The position numbers were made by a program, and so were the translations under genes. A stretch of 64,000 bases of DNA from the NCBI RefSeq assembly GCF_024614185.1, contig NZ_JAHTLF010000025.1, forward strand, positions 248,001-312,000, written 5' to 3'. The notes under the pieces are model-generated. The model did no database searches, was not told the DNA's origin, and saw only the letters and a list, made by a program, of their open reading frames with translations. The DNA is from Nocardioides carbamazepini (GTDB lineage: Bacteria > Actinomycetota > Actinomycetes > Propionibacteriales > Nocardioidaceae). Shown in pieces: positions 1 to 7,284 of this stretch (position 1 is the first letter of the stretch; each line of letters starts with the position of its first letter).

Positions 1-620
1 TGCCGGTGCTGTTCACCGGCTCGACCGAGGCCGAGGCGATCAAGCTCTTCGCCAACACCTACCTCGCGCTGCGGGTGGCGTACTTCAACGAGCTGGACAC
101 CTACGCCGCCACCCACCGTCTCGACACCCGCCAGATCATCGAGGGCGTGGGCCTCGACCCGCGCATCGGCGGGCACTACAACAACCCGTCGTTCGGGTAC
201 GGCGGCTACTGCCTCCCGAAGGACACCCGGCAGCTGCAGGCCAACTATCGGGAGGTCCCGCAGAACCTGATCAGCGCCATCGTCGACGCCAACACCACCC
301 GCAAGGACTTCATCGCCGACGACGTGCTGCGTCGCGATCCGAAGGTGGTCGGCATCTATCGGCTCACCATGAAGGCCGGCTCGGACAACTTCCGCGAGTC
401 GGCCGTCCAGGGCGTGATGAAGCGGATCAAGGCCAAAGGCGTGAAGGTCGTCGTCTTCGAGCCCGAGCTGGACCAGAAGCGGTTCTTCAACTCGCGGGTG
501 ATCAAGGACCTCGACGCCTTCAAGGAGAAGGCGGACGTGATCATCGCCAACCGGCGCGTCGACGCCCTCGACGACGTGGCGGACAAGGTCTACACCCGCG
601 ACGTCTACGGACGCGACTGA
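1..620 (+). CDS. UDP-glucose/GDP-mannose-type sugar nucleotide dehydrogenase, C-terminal part (5' end outside window)
   Basis: Oxidises an NDP-hexose to the uronic acid, giving precursors for cell-surface polysaccharide. Only about 205 C-terminal residues are present; the reading frame is open back to position 3. The catalytic-cysteine motif GYGGYCLPKD is seen, followed by the C-terminal NDP-sugar-binding domain with a RFFNS stretch. The text matches the UDP-glucose 6-dehydrogenase (Ugd) branch better than the GDP-mannose branch, but the NAD-binding half that would settle this is missing. A 118-bp gap separates it from the next small gene. Confidence 0.85.
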   Translation, partial: PVLFTGSTEAEAIKLFANTYLALRVAYFNELDTYAATHRLDTRQIIEGVGLDPRIGGHYNNPSFGYGGYCLPKDTRQLQANYREVPQNLISAIVDANTTRKDFIADDVLRRDPKVVGIYRLTMKAGSDNFRESAVQGVMKRIKAKGVKVVVFEPELDQKRFFNSRVIKDLDAFKEKADVIIANRRVDALDDVADKVYTRDVYGRD

Positions 621-738
621 CGAGGACCGACGGGTCCGCCCGGTGGCCCGAACGGACTACCCGGGCTTACCCCGTTCAGGGGAAGGATCCGGTGGGGACG
701 TGCGGGTACCGTGGTCAGCAGTACGGAGGGGGAGTGCC

Positions 739-876
739 ATGGACATGCTGATCGGAGTCGTCGGCGCGATGTGGGTCGCGGCTGCCGCGGTGTTCACCGT
801 CGGGGTCGGCCGCGCCGCTGCCGACGACTCGCCGTTCCGGGTCGAGGACGCCCAGGAGTTCCGCCCCGTCGGCTGA
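739..876 (+). CDS. Small single-span membrane protein
   Basis: A 45-residue protein with one hydrophobic segment near the N-terminus (about residues 3-24, rich in Val, Ala and Gly) and a short acidic polar tail. The ATG at 739 is chosen because a strong Shine-Dalgarno (GGAGGGGGA, 725-733) lies just before it; an upstream in-frame start would lack this. The function is not recognised. It sits alone, facing the 3' end of the TauE-type permease gene. Confidence 0.5.
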   Translation: MDMLIGVVGAMWVAAAAVFTVGVGRAAADDSPFRVEDAQEFRPVG

Positions 877-903
877 TCTCCCAGGTCCAGGCTCCGTCCG
901 GTC

Positions 904-1905
904 TCAGGTCCGGGCGCGCTTGCGCTCCCGACTGCCGAAGGACTCGATCTCGGCGACCGTGGGCGCCCCGAACATCGGCAGTCCGTGCTGCTTGCGCAGC
1001 AGGCCCCACACGAAGGGCACCAGCACCAGCATCGCGACGCCGATCGCGGCGACGAGCATCGCCTCCAGCGTCTCGTGGCCCTCGCCGAAGGGGTGCAGTC
1101 CGGCCTTGAACAACAAGGCCACGCCCGACATCGTCAGCACGATCACGATGCCCCGGCGGATGAACGACTGCGGCACCCGCGGCGCGAGCCGGGCGCCGAG
1201 CAGGGTGCCGGGCACCGAGCCCACGATCAGCGGGATCACCAGGTCCCACTCGAGGCCGTGGATGGCGATATTGGCCAGCGCCGCGCTGAGCACCAGCGGC
1301 ACCGCCTGCACCAGATCGGTGCCCACCAGCCGGACCGCGGACAGGCCGGGGTAGAGCATCAGCAGCGCGATCATGATGACCGAGCCCGAGCCGACGCTGG
1401 TCACGCCGACGAGCAGGCCACCGAGCATGCCGACCAGCAGGGTCGGGACCGGTCGGATGCGGGGGTTGTCGTCGGGCAGCGCGCCGCCGCGTCGTACCCG
1501 CTTGAGGTTGATGTAGAGCCGCAGGGCGTAGGTCGACGCCGCGAACAGCAGCGCGGTGCCGATGCAGAGCTTGAGGGTGTCCTCGAGGTGCGCGGGGTCG
1601 TCGGTGAGCGCCTTGACGAGATAGGGCCCGACGAACGCCATCGGGACCGACCCGAGGATCAGCCAGCCCGCGAGCCGCAGGTTGGGTGACCCCTCCCGGG
1701 CGTGGGTGAGTGCGCCACCGGTCTTGTAGACCGCCGCGGCGGTCAGGTCGGCGGTCACGATCGACGCGGTGTGGCCGACGCCGAGAAAGATCAGCGCCGG
1801 CGTCATCAGCGCGCCGCCGCCCATGCCGGTCAGGCCGACGACGATGCCGACGAGGAAGCCGGCGACCGCGATGGAGAGCGCGGTCAGGGTGAGGAGGTCG
1901 CCCAC
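904..1905 (-). CDS. TauE/SafE-family membrane permease
   Basis: A 333-residue polytopic membrane protein of the sulfite exporter TauE/SafE family, whose members move sulfite, sulfoacetate or other organosulfur anions across the inner membrane. The N-terminal part has the family glycine pattern (GLTGMGGGALMTPAL), and a second glycine-rich repeat (GLLVGVTSVGSGSV) occurs midway, as expected for the duplicated fold. The GTG start shares one base with the stop of the upstream fusion gene (TAGTG), so the two are almost certainly co-transcribed. That links the permease to sulfur or sulfate metabolism. The actual substrate cannot be told from the sequence. Confidence 0.85.
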   Translation of the reverse strand: MGDLLTLTALSIAVAGFLVGIVVGLTGMGGGALMTPALIFLGVGHTASIVTADLTAAAVYKTGGALTHAREGSPNLRLAGWLILGSVPMAFVGPYLVKALTDDPAHLEDTLKLCIGTALLFAASTYALRLYINLKRVRRGGALPDDNPRIRPVPTLLVGMLGGLLVGVTSVGSGSVIMIALLMLYPGLSAVRLVGTDLVQAVPLVLSAALANIAIHGLEWDLVIPLIVGSVPGTLLGARLAPRVPQSFIRRGIVIVLTMSGVALLFKAGLHPFGEGHETLEAMLVAAIGVAMLVLVPFVWGLLRKQHGLPMFGAPTVAEIESFGSRERKRART

Positions 1906-3815
1906 TACTCGTCGCCTGTCTGTGTGGTCGAGGGCAGCGCCAGCCGGAGCAGCACCGCCCGGAGCAGGACGTCGATCTGGTCGGCCGACACCTCGGCCGC
2001 CGCCTTGCCGCGCCGGTAGGGATCGCGGATGTCGTGGTGGTCGGCGGTGCCCGCGCGCCGGTGTCCGACCGCGGTCACCAGCTCGGTGCCGTGCAGGAGC
2101 GGGTCGACCCGGTCGACGGACTCCGCGAACTGGGCGAGCGTGAACGCCTTGCGGAACGCGCCCGGCACCTCCTCGAGCACGAACTGCCGGTGCGCCGCCT
2201 CGGCGGTGAGGACGAGGTCGGCCGCGGCGATCAGGTCGTCGGTCAGCGGGCGGCTGGCGAACCCGCCCAGCAGGTCGTTGCCGACCCCGCGCTCGGCCAG
2301 CACCGCCGCCATCGTGCGGTCGACCGGGTGGGCGTTGAAGCCGTGGGTGCCGGCGCTGGCGAACTCGATCCCGCTGCCGGGACCGGCCAGGGACCGTGAG
2401 CGGAGCTCCATGTACGCCGAGCGGCAGATGTTCGCCGTGCAGACGAAGAGCACCCGCAGCGGCCGGGCCCCGGACGTCGCGGTGCGGGCCCCGGTCGCGC
2501 CCGGCTCCGGGTCCTCGTCGGGGACCCGGATCGACCGTTGCGCGACCTCGTCGAGGTCCACTGGCGGCAGACCCTCCGGCGGCGCGGGTGAGGTCTGGGC
2601 CGGCGGCGCGGGCGCGGTCAGGTCGGCGTACCCGGTCTCGCGCAGGGCGACCACGACGTCCTCCAGGGCGTCCTCGATCGACCGGCCGGTCGTGTCCACC
2701 CGGACGTCGGCGTCGCGGGGCTCCTCGTAGGGCGAGGAGATGCCGGTGAACTCGGGGATCTCGCCGCGCCGGGCCTTGGCGTACAGGCCCTTGCGATCAC
2801 GTCGCTCGCACTCCTCCAGCGGCGTCGCGACGTGGACGAGGAAGAACGCGCCGCCGGCCTGCTCGACCATCGCCCGCACCTGCTGGCGGGTCTCGTCGAA
2901 CGGCGCGATCGGGCTGCAGACCGCGAGCCCGCCGTGGCGGGCGATCTCGGCGGCGACCCAGCCGATGCGGCGGATGTTGGTCTCCCGGTCCTCACGAGAG
3001 AAGGTGAGCCCGGCGGAGAGGTTGCGGCGGACGACGTCGCCGTCGAGGCTGGTGAGGCTGCGGCCGCCGTGCTCGAGCAGGCGGTCCATCAGGGCCTGGG
3101 CGAGCGTGGACTTGCCGCTGCCGGACAGGCCGGTGAAGAAGAGGACCAGGCCCCGCTGGTCGGGGCGCGGCCGCTCGGTCGCCGCGATGTCGGCCAGGGC
3201 CGGCAGCAGGTGGCCGCCGTAGGCCAGCTCGACGACCGGGTCGGTGTCGGCGTAGGACGTCAGCACGGAGATGCGCAGCGCGGGGTCGGCCAGCGAGGCG
3301 TGGTCGGCGAGTGGGACGGCCACGACGGCGGCGTCGATGGTCTCCGCCACCCGCTGGGTCGCGCGGAGCAGGCCGACCGGGCTGACCGCGGGAGTGCCGG
3401 TGCCGACGAGTGCGACGAGCACGACCGGTCCGAGCCCGCGCAGCTGCTCGACCTGTACGTCGGTCATCAGGTCGGTGACGGGGACGAAGGTGCGCCCGGC
3501 GTACTGCTGACGCACGGCGGCGGGCGCCAGGTAGAGGCGCCGGAACGGCCCGAACTGCGCGTGGGTCAGCGGGGTGACGGCGAGCCCGCGCAGCACGCTG
3601 GAGACGCGGGCGAGGGGGAGTCCCTCGGGGTCGACCAGCTCGATCTCGTTGCCCTCGTCGAGGTGCAGGGCGAGCTCGTCGGGCAGGGAGAGGGTGAGCG
3701 GACTGCCCGGCTCGTTGAACCCCCGGATCGGGGCGGCAGCTCCGGACGTCAGCAGCTCGAGGTCGTCGAGCTCGCGCTGCGTCGGGCAGTGCTGGGGCAG
3801 TGGCGGGCGTGGCAC
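1905..3815 (-). CDS. Three-domain fusion: sulfurylase-like domain, APS kinase, low-molecular-weight protein-tyrosine-phosphatase-like domain
   Basis: About 636 residues. The N-terminal ~215 residues resemble the front of ATP sulfurylase (LTSGAAAPIRGF), but no QxRNPxHxxH catalytic motif is visible. From about 220 to 400 comes a full adenylylsulfate kinase with P-loop GLSGSGKST and the DGDVVRRNL segment; it would phosphorylate APS to PAPS. After a Pro-rich linker the last ~180 residues carry CTANICRS (the C-x5-R active site of low-molecular-weight phosphatases) and a late DPYRRG that supplies the general-acid Asp. The GTG at 3815 is preferred over longer starts because homology begins there and a TACGAT -10 lies 7 bases upstream, suggesting a leaderless message. 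It overlaps the TauE-type permease gene. The phosphatase could act on Tyr-phosphorylated polysaccharide enzymes such as the nearby Ugd; this is inference. Confidence 0.85.
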   Translation of the reverse strand: MPRPPLPQHCPTQRELDDLELLTSGAAAPIRGFNEPGSPLTLSLPDELALHLDEGNEIELVDPEGLPLARVSSVLRGLAVTPLTHAQFGPFRRLYLAPAAVRQQYAGRTFVPVTDLMTDVQVEQLRGLGPVVLVALVGTGTPAVSPVGLLRATQRVAETIDAAVVAVPLADHASLADPALRISVLTSYADTDPVVELAYGGHLLPALADIAATERPRPDQRGLVLFFTGLSGSGKSTLAQALMDRLLEHGGRSLTSLDGDVVRRNLSAGLTFSREDRETNIRRIGWVAAEIARHGGLAVCSPIAPFDETRQQVRAMVEQAGGAFFLVHVATPLEECERRDRKGLYAKARRGEIPEFTGISSPYEEPRDADVRVDTTGRSIEDALEDVVVALRETGYADLTAPAPPAQTSPAPPEGLPPVDLDEVAQRSIRVPDEDPEPGATGARTATSGARPLRVLFVCTANICRSAYMELRSRSLAGPGSGIEFASAGTHGFNAHPVDRTMAAVLAERGVGNDLLGGFASRPLTDDLIAAADLVLTAEAAHRQFVLEEVPGAFRKAFTLAQFAESVDRVDPLLHGTELVTAVGHRRAGTADHHDIRDPYRRGKAAAEVSADQIDVLLRAVLLRLALPSTTQTGDE

Positions 3816-3822
3816 ACGGGTG

Positions 3823-3828
3823 ATCGTA
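3823..3828 (-). promoter_or_regulatory. -10 hexamer TACGAT, leaderless start of the sulfurylase-like/APS kinase fusion
   Basis: On the minus strand TACGAT ends 7 bases before the GTG at 3815, and no Shine-Dalgarno is present. This is the usual spacing of actinobacterial leaderless promoters. Confidence 0.5.
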
Positions 3829-3891
3829 CAGAGTCGAGTGAGTTGATCCGCTTTGAACAGTGACAGCGGACACCTGCCATCGCGTGCGCTT

Positions 3892-3905
3892 GTGAACGAG
3901 TTCAC
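3892..3905. promoter_or_regulatory. Perfect inverted repeat GTGAAC-GA-GTTCAC, candidate operator
   Basis: Six-base arms with a two-base spacer lie in the 130-bp divergent region between the sulfurylase-like/APS kinase fusion and the XRE regulator. The position fits autoregulation by the XRE protein, but the binder is unknown. Confidence 0.5.
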
Positions 3906-3924
3906 GTTCCCTCGTGCTTGCACT

Positions 3925-3940
3925 TTGCTAACTATTGCTA
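3925..3940. promoter_or_regulatory. Direct repeat TTGCTA, ten-base period, just before the XRE gene
   Basis: Two TTGCTA copies (3925-3930 and 3935-3940) start exactly one helical turn apart and end 5 bases before the chosen ATG. They lie where a leaderless -10 would be, so they may be promoter, operator, or both. Confidence 0.4.
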
Positions 3941-3945
3941 GCACC

Positions 3946-4401
3946 ATGGTCCGTATGGCCAAGGGCAAGGTTGTCAAGACCGTCGGTTCACTCGGCGACT
4001 ATCTCAAGGAGCAGCGGGTGTCCGCCCGCCTCTCCCTGCGGCAGCTCGCCGACCAGGCGGGTGTCTCCAACCCCTACCTCAGCCAGATCGAGCGTGGGCT
4101 CCGCAAGCCGTCGGCCGAGGTGCTGCAGCAGATCGCCAAGGCCCTGCGGATCTCCGCGGAGCAGCTCTACATCAGGGCCGGGATCCTCAGCCCCGATGAC
4201 GGCGTGGGGGGATCGGTCGAGCTCGCCATCGTGAGCGACACCGGCCTCACCGAGCGGCAGAAGCAGTCGCTCCTCGACGTCTACGCATCGTTCCTCGCGC
4301 TCAACGCCGCGGATGGCTCCGTCGACGCCGCGGCCGGGGCGCAGGAAGACGCGCCGACCACCACCGAGACGGACTCCGACGCCGTCGCCAACGAAGGGTG
4401 A
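3946..4401 (+). CDS. XRE-family helix-turn-helix transcriptional regulator (Rv0474-like)
   Basis: A 151-residue DNA-binding protein. An HTH_3 domain occupies roughly residues 20-75 (LRQLADQAGVSNPYLSQIERG is the recognition region); a short C-terminal part ends in a Thr/Asp-rich tail. The ATG at 3946 is chosen because homology starts just after it; an in-frame start at 3853 would run through the operator-like repeats. It is followed after 8 bases by the HBHA-like gene and then a DUF2516 gene, the order seen for Rv0474-Rv0475-Rv0476 in M. tuberculosis. The inverted repeat upstream suggests autoregulation. Confidence 0.85.
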   Translation: MVRMAKGKVVKTVGSLGDYLKEQRVSARLSLRQLADQAGVSNPYLSQIERGLRKPSAEVLQQIAKALRISAEQLYIRAGILSPDDGVGGSVELAIVSDTGLTERQKQSLLDVYASFLALNAADGSVDAAAGAQEDAPTTTETDSDAVANEG

Positions 4402-4409
4402 AACCAGCA

Positions 4410-5084
4410 ATGCCGAAGCTCGAGCTCCCCAAGATCGAGATCCCGACCCTCGACCTGCCCAAGGTCGCCATCCCCAAGGTCGACCGCCCCAAGGTCGACC
4501 TCCCCGAGATCCCCGCCGCCGCGGCGAAGCCGATCTACGCCGGCGTCGGGGCGACCGACCTCGCCGTCGAGAAGGTCAAGACCTACGTGGCCGACGTGCA
4601 GGCCAAGGTGAACTCCTACGTCGCCGACGTGCAGAAGGACGTCGCCGCCCGCGTCGCGGACGTACAGAGCAGCGTCACGAGCACCGTCAAGGGCTTCGAG
4701 CTGCCCGAGCCGAAGCGCCTGCAGAACAAGGCCGTCGCCACCTTCGCCGAGCGCCGCACCCAGGCCGAGGCTCGCATCGCCGGCATCCAGGCCGACGCGA
4801 AGGCCCTCCCGGCCAAGGTGCAGAGCTCGGTCAAGGGCGCGTACGACGAGAACGTCGCCACCGCCACCGCGCTGTACGCCGACCTCGCCAAGCGCGGCGA
4901 GGGCGTCGTCGTGAAGCTCCGCACCGGCGAGGCCCCGAAGGCTCCGGCCGTGCCGCAGGCTCCGGTCGCCAAGGCCCCGGCCGCGAAGAAGGCGCCGGCC
5001 AAGAAGGCCACCGCGAAGAAGGCGCCGGCCAAGAAGGCCACCGCGAAGAAGGCGCCCGCCAAGAAGGCCACGGCCACCAGCTGA
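4410..5084 (+). CDS. Heparin-binding haemagglutinin (HBHA)-like protein with lysine/alanine-rich tail
   Basis: A 224-residue protein. In mycobacteria HBHA is a surface-associated adhesin that binds heparan sulfate through its Lys-rich tail. The first ~35 residues here are an unusual run of repeated LPK(I/V) units (LPKIEIP, LPKVAIPKVDRPKV). The middle is a long alanine-rich helix with YVADVQ repeats, probably a coiled coil. The C-terminus is three AKKAPAKKAT repeats. The ATG at 4410 is preferred to a GTG at 4398 that overlaps the XRE stop; the weak GAAGGG at 4393-4398 is the only Shine-Dalgarno candidate. It is co-transcribed with the XRE regulator. The N-terminal repeat differs from mycobacterial HBHA, so the adhesin role is inferred from the tail and synteny only. 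Confidence 0.75.
   Translation: MPKLELPKIEIPTLDLPKVAIPKVDRPKVDLPEIPAAAAKPIYAGVGATDLAVEKVKTYVADVQAKVNSYVADVQKDVAARVADVQSSVTSTVKGFELPEPKRLQNKAVATFAERRTQAEARIAGIQADAKALPAKVQSSVKGAYDENVATATALYADLAKRGEGVVVKLRTGEAPKAPAVPQAPVAKAPAAKKAPAKKATAKKAPAKKATAKKAPAKKATATS
4983..5072 (+). repeat. Three tandem 30-bp units inside the HBHA-like gene
   Basis: Units at 4983-5012 and 5013-5042 are identical; the third (5043-5072) differs at two positions. Each encodes AKKAPAKKAT. Such units can slip, changing tail length in frame. Confidence 0.9.
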
Positions 5085-5105
5085 GCCCGATGCTCGCATC
5101 CGTCC

Positions 5106-5131
5106 GGCCCCGGGGCATCGGCCCCGGGGCC
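5106..5131 (+). terminator. Perfect 11-bp GC hairpin between the HBHA-like and DUF2516 genes
   Basis: Arms GGCCCCGGGGC and GCCCCGGGGCC are separated by ATCG. There is no T-tract, so it may act as a GC-type actinobacterial terminator or an mRNA-stabilising stem behind the HBHA-like gene. Confidence 0.6.
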
Positions 5132-5163
5132 GAACTGCGTCCCGCGCCCCAGGGCGGGCCAAC

Positions 5164-5169
5164 TACGAT
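5164..5169 (+). promoter_or_regulatory. -10 hexamer TACGAT, leaderless start of the DUF2516 gene
   Basis: TACGAT lies 6 bases before the ATG at 5176 with no Shine-Dalgarno, so the DUF2516 gene probably has its own leaderless promoter after the hairpin. Confidence 0.5.
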
Positions 5170-5175
5170 CGCCCC

Positions 5176-5475
5176 ATGAGCGGTGGCTTCGTGTGGGCGT
5201 TGGGCGACGTCGAGGGCTGGATCAACGTCGGCATCGCCTTCGTGCTGCTCGTGGTCAAGATCTTCGCGTTCGTCAGCTCGCTCCTCTACTCGGGCGAGTC
5301 GTACGTCGCCGCCGACAAGCTCAACAAGCCGACCTGGACCGCGATCCTCGGCGTGGGCGTGCTGCTCCAGGTGGTGCCGATCAACCTGTCGATCATCAAC
5401 CTGGCGCTGCTGGTCGCCGCGCTGGTCTACCTCGCCGACGTCCGTCCGGCCCTCGCCGGTCTGCGACGCCGCTGA
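5176..5475 (+). CDS. DUF2516 family membrane protein (Rv0476-like)
   Basis: A 99-residue membrane protein with two or three hydrophobic segments (about residues 15-40, 55-70 and 72-90). It matches the actinobacterial DUF2516 family in length and in the motifs KLNKPTW and VYLADVRPAL. The family has no established function. The position directly after an HBHA-like gene is conserved with M. tuberculosis. Its own -10 hexamer and the upstream hairpin suggest expression separate from the HBHA-like gene. Confidence 0.8.
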   Translation: MSGGFVWALGDVEGWINVGIAFVLLVVKIFAFVSSLLYSGESYVAADKLNKPTWTAILGVGVLLQVVPINLSIINLALLVAALVYLADVRPALAGLRRR

Positions 5476-5495
5476 GGAGCACGGGGACGCGTCAG

Positions 5496-5501
5496 TAGGG
5501 T
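5496..5501 (+). promoter_or_regulatory. -10 hexamer TAGGGT, leaderless start of galE
   Basis: TAGGGT ends 7 bases before the galE ATG at 5509; no ribosome binding site is present. Confidence 0.5.
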
Positions 5502-5508
5502 CGGGGAC

Positions 5509-6513
5509 ATGAAGGTTCTCGTGACTGGCGGCGCCGGCTACCTCGGATCGATCACGGCCAAGGCGCTGGAGGAGGCCGGGCACACGCCGGTCATCCTCGA
5601 CTCGCTGCTGAGCGGGCCCCGGGCCTACGTCGGCGACCGGATCTTCTACGAGGGCGACATCGCCGACCGGGCGCTGCTCGGCCGGATCGTCGCCGAGCAC
5701 CCCGACCTCGACGTCACCGTGCACATGGCCGCGCGGATCGTCGTACCGGAGTCGGTGGAGCAGCCGTACGGGTACTACCGCAACAACGTCGCCAAGTCGC
5801 TGGAGATGTTCGACGAGCTCACCGCCCTCGGCAAGCCGCGGATCCTGTTCTCCTCGACCGCCTCCCTCTACGCGCTCACCGCGGCGTTCGAGGTCACCGA
5901 GGAGGACCCGGTCGACCCCACCTCGCCGTACGCCCGGACCAAGCGGATGATGGAGCAGGTCCTCGAGGACCTGGCCCGGGCCACCGACCTGCGGGCGATC
6001 ATCCTGCGCTACTTCAACCCGATCGGCGCCGACCCGGACCTCACCACCGGCTACCACCTGCGCGACGCGACCCATGTCGTGCCGCTGATGGCGCAGACCG
6101 CACTCGGCTTCCGCGAGTCCTTCACGCTCACCGGCACCGACCACCCCACCCGCGACGGCACGGGCATCCGCGACTACATCCACGTGTGGGACCTGGCCCG
6201 TGCGCACGTCCGCGCGGTCGAGGAGTTCGACGCCGTGCTGCAGAAGGTCGGCGCGCCGGCCACCTACATCAACCTCGGCGCCGGCGACGGCGTCACCGTC
6301 CGCGAGCTGCTCGCCGCCGTCGAGCGGGTCGTCGGCCGGCCGATCCCCGTCGTCGAGGCGCCGGCCCGGCCGGGAGACGCCGCCGGCGCCTTCGCCAACG
6401 CCGACAAGGCCGCCGAGCTCCTCGGCTGGCGCACCGAGCTGTCGCTCGACGAGGCGATCGCGTCGGCTCTCGCGTGGGGTGAGAAGCGCAAGGACGTGCT
6501 GGGGTACGCGTGA
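5509..6513 (+). CDS. galE: UDP-glucose 4-epimerase
   Basis: Interconverts UDP-glucose and UDP-galactose in the cytosol through a tightly bound NAD. The 334-residue length is typical. The Rossmann motif GGAGYLG is at residues 7-13; the catalytic set is SSTASLY around 115-121 and Tyr141-x3-Lys145 (YARTK). RYFNPIGA and RDYIHVWDLA are GalE family blocks. With the upstream Ugd fragment it suggests a local supply of sugar nucleotides for surface polysaccharide. It is expressed from its own leaderless-type promoter. Confidence 0.92.
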   Translation: MKVLVTGGAGYLGSITAKALEEAGHTPVILDSLLSGPRAYVGDRIFYEGDIADRALLGRIVAEHPDLDVTVHMAARIVVPESVEQPYGYYRNNVAKSLEMFDELTALGKPRILFSSTASLYALTAAFEVTEEDPVDPTSPYARTKRMMEQVLEDLARATDLRAIILRYFNPIGADPDLTTGYHLRDATHVVPLMAQTALGFRESFTLTGTDHPTRDGTGIRDYIHVWDLARAHVRAVEEFDAVLQKVGAPATYINLGAGDGVTVRELLAAVERVVGRPIPVVEAPARPGDAAGAFANADKAAELLGWRTELSLDEAIASALAWGEKRKDVLGYA

Positions 6514-6584
6514 CCAGGGCCGTCGCCGTCCTGCTCGCCGTCGCCGTCGCGGTCCTGGCCGCCGGCAACGGATCGTGCCGATGA
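6510..6584 (+). CDS. Possible very short hydrophobic peptide overlapping the galE stop
   Basis: A GTG overlapping the galE stop (GTGA) opens a 24-codon frame: four polar or small residues, then an Ala/Val/Leu run long enough for one membrane span, ending near a Cys. Translational coupling is plausible, but there is no other support and it may be chance. Confidence 0.2.
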   Translation: MTRAVAVLLAVAVAVLAAGNGSCR

Positions 6585-6686
6585 GCCTGCGACGAGGCGG
6601 CCGAGCCGTTGGGCCGGCGTACCGAGTTGTCCCACGACCCGGCGATGGCCCCTGTGTTCGCGCCGAGTGCTCGGGCCGCGACCGCG

Positions 6687-6692
6687 TATCCT
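6687..6692 (+). promoter_or_regulatory. -10 hexamer TATCCT, leaderless start of the antitoxin-like gene
   Basis: TATCCT lies 6 bases before the ATG at 6699 and no Shine-Dalgarno is visible. Confidence 0.45.
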
Positions 6693-6698
6693 GGGCGG

Positions 6699-6902
6699 AT
6701 GAGCGCTGACGCCCCCGACATGGTGAGCATCCCGCGCGCGGATCTGGAGGCGCTGCAGGCAGAGTTGCGGCGCCTTCGCCAGCGAGAGGGCGATCGGCTC
6801 GCCGTCACTCGGATGAATGCCGACTCGGAGCCTAGTCCCGACGAGCCCGGACGGGTGTTCACACGGACAGACCTCGCGCAGGCGTGGGGAATCAGTGGCT
6901 GA
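6699..6902 (+). CDS. Antitoxin-like small protein
   Basis: A 67-residue protein with an N-terminal segment (VSIPRADLEALQAELRRLRQ) that looks like the beta-strand plus helix found at the start of many type II antitoxins, followed by a charged helix and a Pro/Glu-rich stretch. It overlaps the next gene by 8 bases (GTGGCTGA), the tight coupling typical of toxin-antitoxin pairs. The ATG is supported by a -10 hexamer 6 bases upstream. No exact family was recognised. Confidence 0.5.
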   Translation: MSADAPDMVSIPRADLEALQAELRRLRQREGDRLAVTRMNADSEPSPDEPGRVFTRTDLAQAWGISG

Positions 6903-7164
6903 TCGGCTCGTCCGATTCCCCGGATCGGCGTGGGCCGAGATCGAGGCACTGCCTCACCCCCTGCGCTGGGCCGTCCAACGGGCCATCTTCTCGTTGCTCG
7001 ATGAGCCCGTGCCGTTGTTGGCGGAGCCGTTTCCCGCCGATGAGCCACTCGCCGGCGCCTACCGGTTGCACCTGCCCTCGGACGGCGCGACCGTCTGGTA
7101 CGTCGTGGCCGAGCGGGGTGGCATCGAGATCATCAGCATCCAGCTGGTCCGCGTTGACACGTAG
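6895..7164 (+). CDS. RelE/ParE-like toxin candidate
   Basis: An 89-residue protein with the layout of the RelE/ParE fold: two N-terminal helices (about residues 10-35), then a beta-rich end with YRLHLPSDGATVWYVV and IEIISIQLVR. Members cleave ribosome-bound mRNA or poison gyrase. Catalytic residues cannot be assigned with certainty. The GTG start overlaps the antitoxin-like gene. It could instead be a non-toxic relative; the pair structure is the main evidence. Confidence 0.5.
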   Translation: MADRLVRFPGSAWAEIEALPHPLRWAVQRAIFSLLDEPVPLLAEPFPADEPLAGAYRLHLPSDGATVWYVVAERGGIEIISIQLVRVDT

Positions 7165-7272
7165 TCTCGAGCGACGCTGGCCTCTCGGAGCGGGTGACGG
7201 CGGACGTCCTGTCGGCACCTGTGTGCTGCGGCGGTGGCGCCGAGCGGCCGACTCCTCGTCGTGATCTCCCCG

Positions 7273-7278
7273 TAGGGT
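7273..7278 (+). promoter_or_regulatory. -10 hexamer TAGGGT, leaderless start of the amidase gene
   Basis: TAGGGT ends 6 bases before the GTG at 7285; no ribosome binding site is seen. Confidence 0.5.
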
Positions 7279-7284
7279 GGTCCG

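Noticed and set aside
2832..3863. 343-codon plus-strand frame over the APS kinase fusion
   Set aside because: Shadow of the fusion gene; no recognisable domain and low-complexity composition.
3853..3945. Upstream start at 3853 for the XRE regulator
   Set aside because: It would translate through the inverted repeat and TTGCTA repeats; homology starts after 3946.
4983..5072. Tandem units as a possible CRISPR array
   Set aside because: The units are contiguous without spacers and encode the in-frame Lys/Ala tail of the HBHA-like protein.
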